From Mastigias papua (lineage: Eukaryota > Cnidaria > Scyphozoa > Rhizostomeae > Mastigiidae): DNA of 64,000 bases. The stretch's first letter is position 1. The number at the start of each line of letters is the position of its first letter. Shown piece by piece: positions 12,601-21,422 of the stretch. The notes below the pieces were generated by a model, which made no database searches, was not told the DNA's origin, and was given only the letters and a program-made list of their open reading frames with translations. The stretch lies in assembly GCA_964019165.1 (NCBI GenBank), contig OZ025276.1, positions 14,026,313-14,090,312 of the forward strand. Direction: 5' to 3'. The position numbers were made by a program, and so were the translations under genes.

Positions 12601-15600
12601 TATATGACAGGATTTGCGACAGCAATGGGCCTAAGCGTATCTTGCATCACATTGCTTCAAATCACAGTCTACAAGTGCAACTTCAGCAAACAAACAAGTG
12701 GTGCTATTCTAATCGGCATTGGCCGACGTTACAGAACATACACAAAAGTTTCAATTAACGATTCGACCTTTCGAGCAAACCAGGCCGAGAGTGGTGGTGC
12801 AATAATGGTCGCCAGCTCTTTCGTCAATCCTGAAAATGTGAAAGTGAACATAACGAATTGCACATTTGAAGGTAACAAAGCAAACACGCTTGGCGGAGCT
12901 GTGGCAGTTACAGGTGGCCTAAATATGCATGCCAGAGATAGCCTCTTTGTCGTGAATGACTGTCGCTACAAGACAGGATCGCCGTTCAGCTATGGCCGAG
13001 GATCAGGTGGGGCAGTGGGTATCGACCCAATGGGGAAGAATATCAATGCTAGGATTGAGAACAGCACCTTCAAAAATAACGGAGCAGCGTCGTTTGGTGG
13101 GGCAATTTATGCAAAAGCAAGCTCAAAAGACTCGAGTCTGCTAATATCAAACACGAAGTTGGAAAATTTGAAGAAAAAGGTAAAGCCGGCAATCGAGGGT
13201 GACTTAATCTATAGTGCGATATATGCAAATATAGAGGGAGTAACAAGCCAGATCCATCCAATTCAAGGAAGTAATGGGATTCGATTAACGGGACGCAGAG
13301 GATCACGTATAGATAGGCTGTCAGAGTTTACAGTTACCCCTGGTTATACACTTCAACTTGCAGCAGTCCCTGCTCAGATCTTCACGTCAGTCTTAAAAAT
13401 GAGGTCAGGCCCAAATATGTCGGAGGGTCAACCCATTAAAAGAATGTCTGATACTGCATCAGAGCAAGTAGGAGGAAACTGGGATAATCTGTCGTCAAAG
13501 GAAAAATCAGCCTCGATTACAACAGCTATATTGTATCATGAATATTCACTGAACTTCTTCTCGTGCCCTTACAACCACTATAGCCTGGGAGAGAGTGTTT
13601 TCAAAGAGTTAGCAATATTGAATTCTAACTGTAAAAGGTGTCCAGACGGAGGCACTTGTCCTGCCGGCAAATTACAAGCAAAAGAGAACTTCTGGGGTTA
13701 CTTAGAAAACCACGGTAAACTTGTCAGATTTACTAGAGTAGCCGAAGGGTATGGATGCAGAGGAGACGAATGCGTCAGGTATAATTCATGCGGAAAAGAT
13801 AGGATTGGTCGACTTTGCGCCACGTGTCGAACTGGATTCAGTGAGAATTTCCTCTCAACAAACTGCATCCCTAACAATGAATGTAACAGCAAGACTTTCT
13901 GGATTATGGCGTTCATTTTCATGATGATTTACACACCACTGTTCTTGTACAAGAAAGAACTTTCGCTGTGCATAAAGCATCACTTGCTGTGGTTTCGGCG
14001 GCGGCAGAACCAAGTGAAAAGTGAGGCAGGCGCCACTACTGCTAACTATGTCCTATACCAGCATCAGCCATCAATAAACGCCGGGGAGCAAGAACCAAAG
14101 GATGATCATATACAGATACGGCCTCTTCCTCCTCTTACTCAAGAAGGGGGGCAAGCTAAGAATGATGTCGTCATTAGCGGTCTTAAAATATGCTTTTATT
14201 TCTATCAAATAGAGCCCGTGTTGAATGTGCAAGTATCTGAAGTTGAAATCAACGTGTTGAATCAGGTACGCGACATAACTAGGAATGCATTCAACTTTCT
14301 GTTTACCTCCAATAGCTCCTCCACATGTTTTAGCATTAACGCTACTCCAGTCGACAAAATACTGCTACGAGTAGGATTCATTGGACTGATCTTGGCCGTC
14401 TTCGTTTTCCTATATGCGATATCCATATTCATCGAGAAAATACTCTCTAGCAGAGGCAATGGGCCTAAATTTTCAGATCGCGTGCTGGCAATCCTGTTTG
14501 AAGTTTTCCTCCAGTGCTATGCAATTTTAGTCTCTGCTACATTCAAGTTGATCAAATGTGTGAAAGTCGACGGAAAGTGGGTACTCTACATACAAGGTAC
14601 CGTTCAATGTCTTGTATACTGGCAATACTTGTTTATTGTAGTCGCTGTATTCTGGGTGATTCCATTCTGTATTACAGTGTTCCTCCTACCGCACCTTCTA
14701 ATGAAGAAGCAGATAAGAAGGGGAGGACTTTTTATCGCATGTGTGCTTCCGCTTCTTTATCTCATAATTTTAACGGCTCGTCACACCGTAAAGAGACTAA
14801 ACCGGAAAGTTCATGGTCAAAACGAAAAATATAAGGTTATAGAGAATGATGGAAGGAGCAATAAAAAAGTCAAAACGGAGAACAGTGAGACACACAAGGA
14901 CATAGAAGGTGCGATAGAGAACCAGGATAAAGAAGATCAAGATCGCGACCACGCTTTGAATCTAATTTTTGCCACTATGACAAATCCATTCATCAGAGGC
15001 AACAAAGGGAAAGATTACATATGGTGGGATGGGATGTTGATGCTCCGGAGGCTGGTGGTTATTGCAATTGCATCTTTGATCGAAGATCCTTATATCCGGC
15101 TTTACCTCCTACTTCTGCTTCAAATCTTATTTCTTTTGCATCACGTGCACGCAAAACCATTCAGCTCGGGGGCCATGAATGCAGTTGAAACAGTCTCACT
15201 GACTCTGCTAACCTTAATTGGCGCCATGAAGTTCTTAGATATGGCAAAAGTTGGCGGCCCTACTGCAACGCGGGGAACACTAGCCAGTATATTTGCATGG
15301 TTAACTATCATATCAACATCAGCTCTTCCCATTGCTGCAATTGTGGCACTTTGCATACTGATAATCATTAAGATATATCACGTGCTTGTCATGGCAACGA
15401 GGCTAATTGTTGAGAAACTGCAATCAAGACGCCAACAGATCACAAGATGATCAATACGGTCTAGGGCGAACAGAATATATGACGCATACCCAAACCTCGG
15501 TATTCTAGTAGTATTACAAGAATTTGCTAAGTATCTGAACGCAGAAAGTAGTTCTCAAATCGACTAGTGTAGACTTAAAACTTAAGAAATAGTGTAGACT

Positions 15601-18600
15601 TGTCAAACCATTTTATCATTCTATTCCTTCAAGATTGTATCCCCCCCCCCCCCACTATCCCTAACATCAGTTGTAATAGCTCCTGCAGCCATTACCAACA
15701 GTAAATTGCGAGTGCACGTCTATTTTAATAGCTAAAATCACAAAAAAACAATAACAAGCGCGTGTTAAATGCGACAAATTCCTATTTGAACGTACCTCTT
15801 TTTCTTTCAGTAACTAGCACATTGCTTCTTCCAAGGACCTGCTTGATTTTACAGACATCAGCACTAGAATCAGGCCCTGCCATCAAACATTCCTTAGGTC
15901 CAATCTGAACAATCAATGCCTAATAAGACAAAAGTACTATTGATTATAGATTCATAAGCAATAATGTATACTGTAAATATTAAGAATTTTATGTCAGATG
16001 GAAAATACAATGAGATTATAAATCGCGTGATAGTATTGAACTTTCTCCATCGTCGTCCCTGCTCTACACAAACCTTTATACGCCAAAAGTGATTGAATGA
16101 ATATTGGTTAATGACGCACGAAGACAAGCTCAAGCTGGTCACGAGCCATGGGTTAGTTGCAAGCAGTAGCGGATACTTAGGTGTGAAGGGGGGGGGAGCG
16201 ATCCCCAATAAAGTTCAAAGAAAATAAAATTTTAGGGCATTGTTATCCTCAGAGCTTCACACAGGCTTCTGTGGTCTGGCTGCCCCCCCCCTCTCCCAAT
16301 AAACAGCGAAATGTCCGCCATTGGTTGCGAATGATGGTAGAATGCTACACAAAATCGGCAGAGATGCCATGTACAGTAAAGAACCAGAGAAAAGTACAAA
16401 AACAAACGTCTATGATAAGTATTAGAAAGCACTATAAATAGGACAAAACATGTATTTATCTACCGGAACTCCTAACAATCAGTCAAAATAAACTTACAAA
16501 ATATAACTGTATTTATGCAGTTATGAGTCAGAACAAACTTGCAAAATACTACCGTATTTATGCAATTACGTGTAAGTGCAAACTTGCAAAATATTACTGT
16601 ATTTATCCAATTACCGGTCAATACAAACTCGCAAAATATTACCGTATTTATGCAATTATGAGTCAGTACGTACTCGCAAAATATAACCATATTTATGCAA
16701 TTACACGCCGTGGCTCATACATGCATCCTGGTACAGTTTACTATCATTAAGGGTGGCCTATATCGTACAAGTACACAATCTAGGTTCTTGAAAAGTCTGT
16801 TGGTATTACAGAACTTCAATATAGCACGAAAAAGCGGAAACATTCTTTTAGCATACTGAAAGCTTTTTTCGTCCGACACTCGTCAGAGTATGAAACGTCG
16901 GATAACGACCAAAAGGTGAACCGAAATATATAGCCAGATGCGGGTGCACGTGATATGATGAATAATGCGTCTGTTTGGCCCTATGATTGGCCAATTAGCA
17001 CCTATTCACCATTGTCTACTTGGAATCTAAGTTCTATAAGTTTTCCATCCGTCAGTTAAACCAAGTATCTTTTCGCCGGATTTACGACCGCCTTGGTTTA
17101 TAAACATGTGCAGCATATCTTTCTTACGAAAACTCATTTACTACACACTATATTGAAAAGAGCTTATAAACAAAGGCAGCCTATAGTCAAAAAAATATGC
17201 TACCTTACCAAATAACACAAAATCCTACCTCTAAGTTCGAAAATTGATCATTGTCAGAAAATTCACAAACACCAAACTTTCTTGCTTCCGCATCTGAGTA
17301 TGCTATACCAACAAACTAAAATCAGACAGTAATTAGAAGACATTTGACCTTAATTGATATAAGTAATAAATGGGAGCTGTTAGCTTTGTTTAATCTTTTT
17401 GCATATTCAAAACTTTATGGGCCTGACAAATTTGTGGATATATGAACTGGCACTATAAATGTTCCCACTCCCAGTTTACCTACAAGGTGTAAGATGTTCT
17501 TAATCAAGCTATGGAATGTCAAAATTGGAATGGAGATAGGAAAGAGAGATATTTATTTCAGAGTATTGCCAATTCAACACATCCATAACTTGCTTGATAC
17601 AGCTGCACTTTCTACTACATGTTCAAGTCTGTGGACCACTTGCAGATCAAACCAAATATACTGGGAGATGAGAGGCAAATGCTGGAACCAGTCCAATAAT
17701 GGCACAGTGCTATAAGTGAGATACATATCCAGATATAAAATGCTGTCTTGCCAACTATTGATTATACTGTACAAAACATCAAAATTCTGGACTATTTGCC
17801 AAGTCTGTGCCAACATTTCAGGCTTACCTCATTACAAGAGAGTCCCAGTTTTTTTCAGCTTTGAGGAAATCAGGAGTGGCAATCAACTGCACAAATGACA
17901 TCCCTAGCAATAGTCTAATACAAAAAGGAAATAGCTGCAGGCTAAGAGACAAGACAATACCTTTTGACCAACACTGTCAGTGCCAAGTTTTATGGCCATG
18001 ACAACTGCTGAAGCAGACATATCATTGTTACCAAAAAGTACTTCTTCAAACTCTTGAAGATTCCCAGGTGATGCCTGTGAACAATGTTCTATCTTGATAC
18101 TCATAACAGTAATTAATATTAAAAATATCAGCACAGGCAAACATTTTTTCCTTTTACATAATACAACCTAAGTTTTAATTTATTATATAAGAAAGGAAGA
18201 TGCAACAACTTTCTGAAAACTTGTGAGATGCTTCTACAAAAACTGTGCAATTGTTTCTAAACTATCTATGATAATTCTATAGGTAATAATTATTTCAAAT
18301 GTATTGATTCTTTAATTACAAGTGTAATATGGGATACTTCCAGGACCATGCTTATTCATTCAGCTGTTTGGGAAAAACAGTTTTTCAATAGTGGGATTTG
18401 TCTAATATTTGAATAAAATTAGTACTTGCAACAGTAATAAATAATGACTTACAAGCTAATATAAAGAAGGAAATACATTGTGTCTGAAAATCCTAAATTT
18501 AGGCTTCCACATATAACTCACAAAGGCGAAGAAATTTCACTCCAGGAATCCATAGCTTAAGATAGCTCAAAATGTAACTGATAACAAACCTTTCCAGCCA

Positions 18601-20386
18601 ATTCCCAGGCATTGCTCTTTCCAGCTTTACTTCTATAGAGTTCAATCCGATATTGCCTCACAAGCAAGAGATCCCGAACAAATGTTTCAAAGTTGGTCTT
18701 GCTAAGGGTGACATATTGTAGTCTTTTTGAGCCTGCAATGTAGAACAAACTTGTCATATGTCAAACAAGCATAACTTTAAGGCTATGCCAGTTGTAACCA
18801 ATGGACAATTGAGATTTCACTGACTATAAATAAGGAGATAAGTAAATAACTTGGAAGAATAGTGCAGTTGACCTACATTTTGTTAGATGATGCAATGGCA
18901 GTTTGTGCAATGAAGCTAATTAAGGTATTATCAAGTGACTATATGCATAATAGTAAAGTGAGATTATGAGACCTGAGTGGTACTCAAAATCACAACCCTT
19001 GATATTGCATTTCAAGCACTCTACCACTGAACCCCTGAACAATGCTTTCAAGTCACTACTCAAGGGTTTGTTCTCCTTGCTTTACCAACTTGCATGGAAG
19101 AGACACTGCAGCTCTATCAAAATGTGCATTTGGCCTAATATTAAGAAAGGACTGCCCATATCATACACAATAAACATCAAAACAAAGTAGCATTGCAAAG
19201 TAATAAAACATATGAACAAAAAACAAAGCAGACCTGATCCATAATACTTCACAACTGCCATTGATTTGAACAGTTCTCTTGCAGTGAATGATGCATCAGG
19301 TCCATGGACAGTATAATAGTCCTATATACAAAACAACTCCTGTTTACAAAGATGGATAGAGAGTCATCAAAGAGCCTCAGACTACCTAATACAACTCCAA
19401 AGGCACTCATCAGTAAAGGTATGCTGTCCCAAATATGGATCAATCTCGTAAATGAAACTCATGACTTTGGTGCTACTTATGAATATTGCTCTTCTGCATT
19501 ATTCAATTCAATTTAGTTATTGCTATGGATATCAAGTTCAAGACTTTTGCATGAAGTAATTTACTCAATCAACCAACTACCAAAGAATTCATTCAATATT
19601 CTCTTCATTACATAATAACTTTTTGAGCTATTTTTCCTGTTATTTCTTTTGTATCATTTATTTACAATTATACTATTGCATTCATGCCAAAAAACAGAGC
19701 TATATACTCAATTTCTGTCAAACTCAAGATGGTAATACTTACTGATCTTTCAAAGATCCTTATTGTTGTTTCTGGTTTCTAAACAGAAAGGTAAAGTGCA
19801 TTGGACAAGATCACTGGAAAATACTGAAAGAAAAGTTTCCTAAGAGTATCTAGTTGTTAGAAACCCTATGCAATCTAAAACATTGATCAGCTTCTAGGCG
19901 CTAAAATAGCCACTAATTAACTTGAAGATTTCATAGGATTTAAAATTTTGTAACCTAAAAATTCTCAGATTGAGGCAATCATTAGATACTTATTGCACAA
20001 GATAAATGTGGAAATTGTGGTGACTTTTAGGGGAAGTCTAGATGCCCACCAATCAATTGTAGGAACTTACTTCTGGCAGTGATTCATAAAATGAAATGAA
20101 GCCTTGTTCTGATCCACCATCTAAAATATAGAAATCGAAGTATATTTATTGCATTTATCAAAACTTTGATTGCCCAATTACCACGGTGGGTGTGCTAGGC
20201 TAAAAGTGGATTGCATTGGTGGTGACATGGGCCTAAGTCCAAGGTAACGGACTGCAAGACTACAATGAAATCAAACTGATTTGCAACTGCATCTAATCCC
20301 TAGGTATATCATGTTAGGTAGGATTTTCAGGAATATTTCACCATACCTAGTGTGATCTGTCCCCCAGTTAAGGATGTTTGAGTCAT
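668..20386 (-). CDS. MSH2: MSH2 DNA mismatch-repair protein, 5' part (partial; continues beyond window start)
   Basis: MSH2 is the common subunit of the MutS-alpha and MutS-beta mismatch sensors in the nucleus. Exons in transcript order: 20386-20347, 20120-20071, 19778-19743, 19321-19234, 18732-18590, 18074-17961, 17315-17229, 15919-15796, 4739-4662, 4248-4190, 3760-3640, 2915-2802, 2134-2073, 1641-1567, 784-668. They total 1308 nt = 436 codons with every phase consistent. Recognisable MSH2 blocks are [75 protein letters not shown] and ELRQTIQ. The window therefore encodes the mismatch-binding domain, the connector and the first part of the lever domain. The clamp and the ATPase with Walker A/B are outside. 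No further exon was seen in bases 1-667. The start ATG (13 codons in exon 1) is inferred from similarity of the short N-terminus and from phase. Intron 8 is about 11 kb and hosts another gene on the opposite strand. Confidence 0.95.
1817..1870. repeat. (AATC/AGTC)n tetranucleotide repeat
   Basis: A run of AATCAATTAATCAATCAGTCAATC-type tetranucleotide units inside an MSH2 intron; imperfect microsatellite. Confidence 0.8.
2345..2615. mobile_element. MITE family A, copy 1 (MSH2 intron 12)
   Basis: About 270 bp between MSH2 exons 13 and 12. The ends are an imperfect inverted repeat built on AATAGTCGCCAAAAGTCC / GGACTTTTGGCGACTA. The interior is also partly palindromic, with ACAATGTTGGTT and its complement AACCAACATTGT. 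The same element recurs at 31745-32023 and 36823-37105. No coding capacity is seen, so it is a non-autonomous DNA element. Confidence 0.7.
2690..2775 (-). repeat. tRNA-like (possible SINE head) in MSH2 intron 12
   Basis: On the minus strand this stretch resembles a degenerate tRNA gene: an A-box-like GATAGCTCAACTGTTGAAT block followed about 35 bp later by a weak B-box-like GAGGTTTTGCTCC. It is too degenerate for a functional tRNA. A tRNA-derived SINE fragment is the best reading. Confidence 0.3.
5281..5466. mobile_element. small inverted-repeat element (MITE-like)
   Basis: The left end GGCCACGTTTAGAC...AAAACGGATCC is matched in inverse orientation by GGATCCGTTT-like and GTGTAAACGGC sequence near 5430-5466. 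Repeated GGATCC/GGATCCGT words occur inside. It is about 186 bp and non-coding. The boundaries are approximate and no target-site duplication was confirmed. Confidence 0.4.
5630..5730 (-). repeat. tRNA-like fragment (possible SINE head)
   Basis: The minus strand reads GATGGCCGAGTGGCCGAG followed by GAGCGCTTAAACTAG, resembling the D-arm/A-box of a Ser- or Leu-type tRNA. The B-box half is weak. It is best read as a tRNA-derived SINE relic rather than a tRNA gene. Confidence 0.35.
7318..7587. repeat. foldback element with about 120-bp arms
   Basis: The left arm (about 7318-7439) is an imperfect reverse complement of the right arm (about 7454-7587), with a loop of about 14 bp. Shared arm words include GTTAGCGTTAGATATTTCTT, GTCAGCCATTATGAATATC and CTACCCCATTTACCCCCTA. 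The arms also contain short CCCTAA/TTAGGG runs. Both strands yield near-identical short ORFs because of the symmetry; these are not genes. Confidence 0.8.
8240..10115 (-). mobile_element. Non-LTR retrotransposon (LINE, CR1/jockey-like) reverse transcriptase, 5'-truncated
   Basis: An open reading frame of about 500 codons (stop near 8593, open up to about 10110) encodes a LINE reverse transcriptase. Visible motifs in order are [52 protein letters not shown] (partly), the catalytic LFADDTN box and a C-terminal LWNELP block. The first residues match the usual start of the RT domain, so the apurinic endonuclease and any ORF1 are missing: a classic 5' truncation. No true ATG start is present; reading begins inside the domain. 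The downstream 350 bp (8240-8592) is AT-rich 3' sequence. The uninterrupted frame suggests a fairly recent insertion. It sits in MSH2 intron 8, in the same orientation as MSH2. Confidence 0.88.
10522..10886. mobile_element. non-autonomous DNA element with terminal inverted repeats (possibly hAT-like)
   Basis: The ends are inverted copies: GTTCACATTGCTCCGTATTC at about 10528-10547 and GAATACGGAGCAATGTGAAC at about 10861-10880. Between them lie many short copies of GAAAACGGATACTTTTGAAAACG-type words and a second internal pair of GTTCACATTGCTCCG. It is about 365 bp with no plausible protein. The GGCC-like outer bases suggest hAT, but no 8-bp duplication was confirmed. Confidence 0.7.
11011..11070 (+). 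CDS. possible signal-peptide first exon of the beta-helix membrane protein (speculative)
   Basis: ATG at 11011 opens a short frame [18 protein letters not shown], which looks like a secretion signal. The main exon at 11954 needs an upstream exon ending in phase 1. A weak GT donor near 11065 would give that phase, but it is not a good splice site. Treat as a candidate only. Confidence 0.2.
11954..15450 (+). CDS. Large secreted-side beta-helix plus multi-pass membrane protein (PMP-repeat type), main exon
   Basis: One exon encodes about 1165 residues to the TGA at 15448-15450. The acceptor CTCTTACAG ends at 11953; a first exon with the signal peptide must lie upstream. The N-terminal part (to about 13300) is a predicted right-handed beta-helix. 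It begins [14 protein letters not shown]...PCRTLQ and carries Chlamydia-PMP-like repeats such as [25 protein letters not shown] and [14 protein letters not shown] cysteine-rich EGF/TNFR-like stretch follows (about 13565-13890). From about 13899 on there are some 8-9 hydrophobic helices, with a long hydrophilic loop after the first and a charged loop near 14800-14950. Similar proteins occur as unnamed multigene families in cnidarians and other invertebrates. A receptor or adhesion role is inference. It lies antisense inside MSH2 intron 8. Frame intact; no obvious polyadenylation signal was recognised. Confidence 0.85.
16491..16715. repeat. 45-bp tandem repeat, 5 copies (MSH2 intron 7)
   Basis: Units start at 16491, 16536, 16581, 16626 and 16671, exactly 45 bp apart. 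Each contains AACTTGCAAAATATTACCGTATTTATGCAATTA-type sequence with a few substitutions. Because 45 is a multiple of 3, reading frames on both strands stay open and give repetitive 15-residue translations; these are not genes. Confidence 0.95.
18965..19040 (-). repeat. tRNA-derived SINE-like fragment (MSH2 intron 4)
   Basis: On the minus strand GGGGTTCAGTGGTAGAGTGC resembles the start of a tRNA with an A-box, followed by a weak B-box-like GGTTGTGATTTTGAG. Too diverged for a working tRNA. The same A-box pattern recurs near 52724-52742. Confidence 0.4.
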
Positions 20387-21320
20387 TTTGGAATTTACTG
20401 AACTTCGTCGATTTGCAGAGCATGCACATGTGAGCAAGTTGTCAATATTTGGCGCGAAGTATAGTAGCAACAACAACATTTTGGGACAGAAAAGTAAGAA
20501 GTGCTGGGCCTCTGGTGTTGCGCCTGGGGAGAGCTAGAGGGGACTATAGTCCCCTTCGGAGTATGCTAGCCCCCCGTCGGGAGATGAAGAACTCTTTCCT
20601 CGGAGTTGTCTTAGCAGTTTGAATCAATTTTGATTTGATAATACTATTAGATTACAAAATGTGCATGACAGAAGAAAGAAAGTAAATAGCAAAATGCGGA
20701 TAGGGCGGGGGGGCGGGATAGAGGCCTAAATTTCCTTTTCCTTTTAACAAGTTAGCTATTTTTCCAGTCTACCACAACCCAGCTCAAAGGAAACTCATTT
20801 TTTCGCAATTTTACTTCACATTATCTGGTTTGACAAACATAACATGTAAATATGCAAAGGAGGAGTTACGGATAGATCATGATCTGTTTCAGTGGAAATA
20901 CGTAGAGGAAAAGTTCTCAGGATCACGCCCTAGTAGTGCAGTGCAGCACCATATAAATAGAGACCTCCTTTTCTACAGTTATGAAAAGAGATAGTACTGC
21001 TTATCAATATTAATATCAATATTAATAACTAAACTATTAGTTTTATCTATGAATTTCTTGTAAGAGCATGTTGATAGTCCTGACTAAACAAGTCTTGCGT
21101 GCTTTCAATCTTGTCCAGCCTTTTAAAGCCGTACTACCGAATTCCATTCAGTTTTACCGAATAGAATGGTGATTTGCCAATTATAGGGAGAACATTAGAC
21201 GACGTCATACCGCAACACGCCCCCTGTAAATCCGCCCTGGATGTCGGCTGGCAGCCAACAGTTTTTCAATTATCCATTTCCAATTTCCATATTCAAAACA
21301 GGGTTAAGCAGTATGACCTT
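20387..21320. other. intergenic region between divergent MSH2 and the ShK gene
   Basis: About 1 kb separates the MSH2 start (minus) from the ShK gene start (plus). It holds the E2F-type site near 20450, a GC-richer unit around 20500-20620 with the small palindrome GGGGACTATAGTCCCC, and a CRE-like GACGTCAT at 21201-21208. No ORF of interest is seen. Confidence 0.6.
20441..20460. promoter_or_regulatory. E2F-type site upstream of MSH2
   Basis: TTTGGCGCGAA at 20448-20458 matches the E2F consensus (TTTSSCGC family). It lies about 60 bp upstream of the MSH2 start codon on the minus strand. MSH2 is a known E2F-responsive gene in mammals; use of this site here is inferred from position and sequence only. 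Confidence 0.6.
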
Positions 21321-21347
21321 TGACGTCAGACTTGATATATAAAAAGG
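21321..21347 (+). promoter_or_regulatory. TATA box and CRE of the ShK gene
   Basis: A perfect CRE palindrome TGACGTCA (21321-21328) is followed 7 bp later by TATATAAAAAGG (21336-21347). The ATG of the signal-peptide exon is at 21423, so transcription probably starts around 21365-21375, leaving a short leader. This is the clearest core promoter in the window; assignment rests on sequence only. Confidence 0.7.
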
Positions 21348-21422
21348 TGGGCAAGAGACAATATAGCCAGAGAAAGAATCGTCTAACAGACTCGTCAGGA
21401 TTTATCAGAGAGGCAACCAAAC

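Noticed and set aside
16472..16750. Repetitive 72-75 residue ORFs on both strands
   Set aside because: Open only because the 45-bp repeat unit is a multiple of three; the region is an MSH2 intron.
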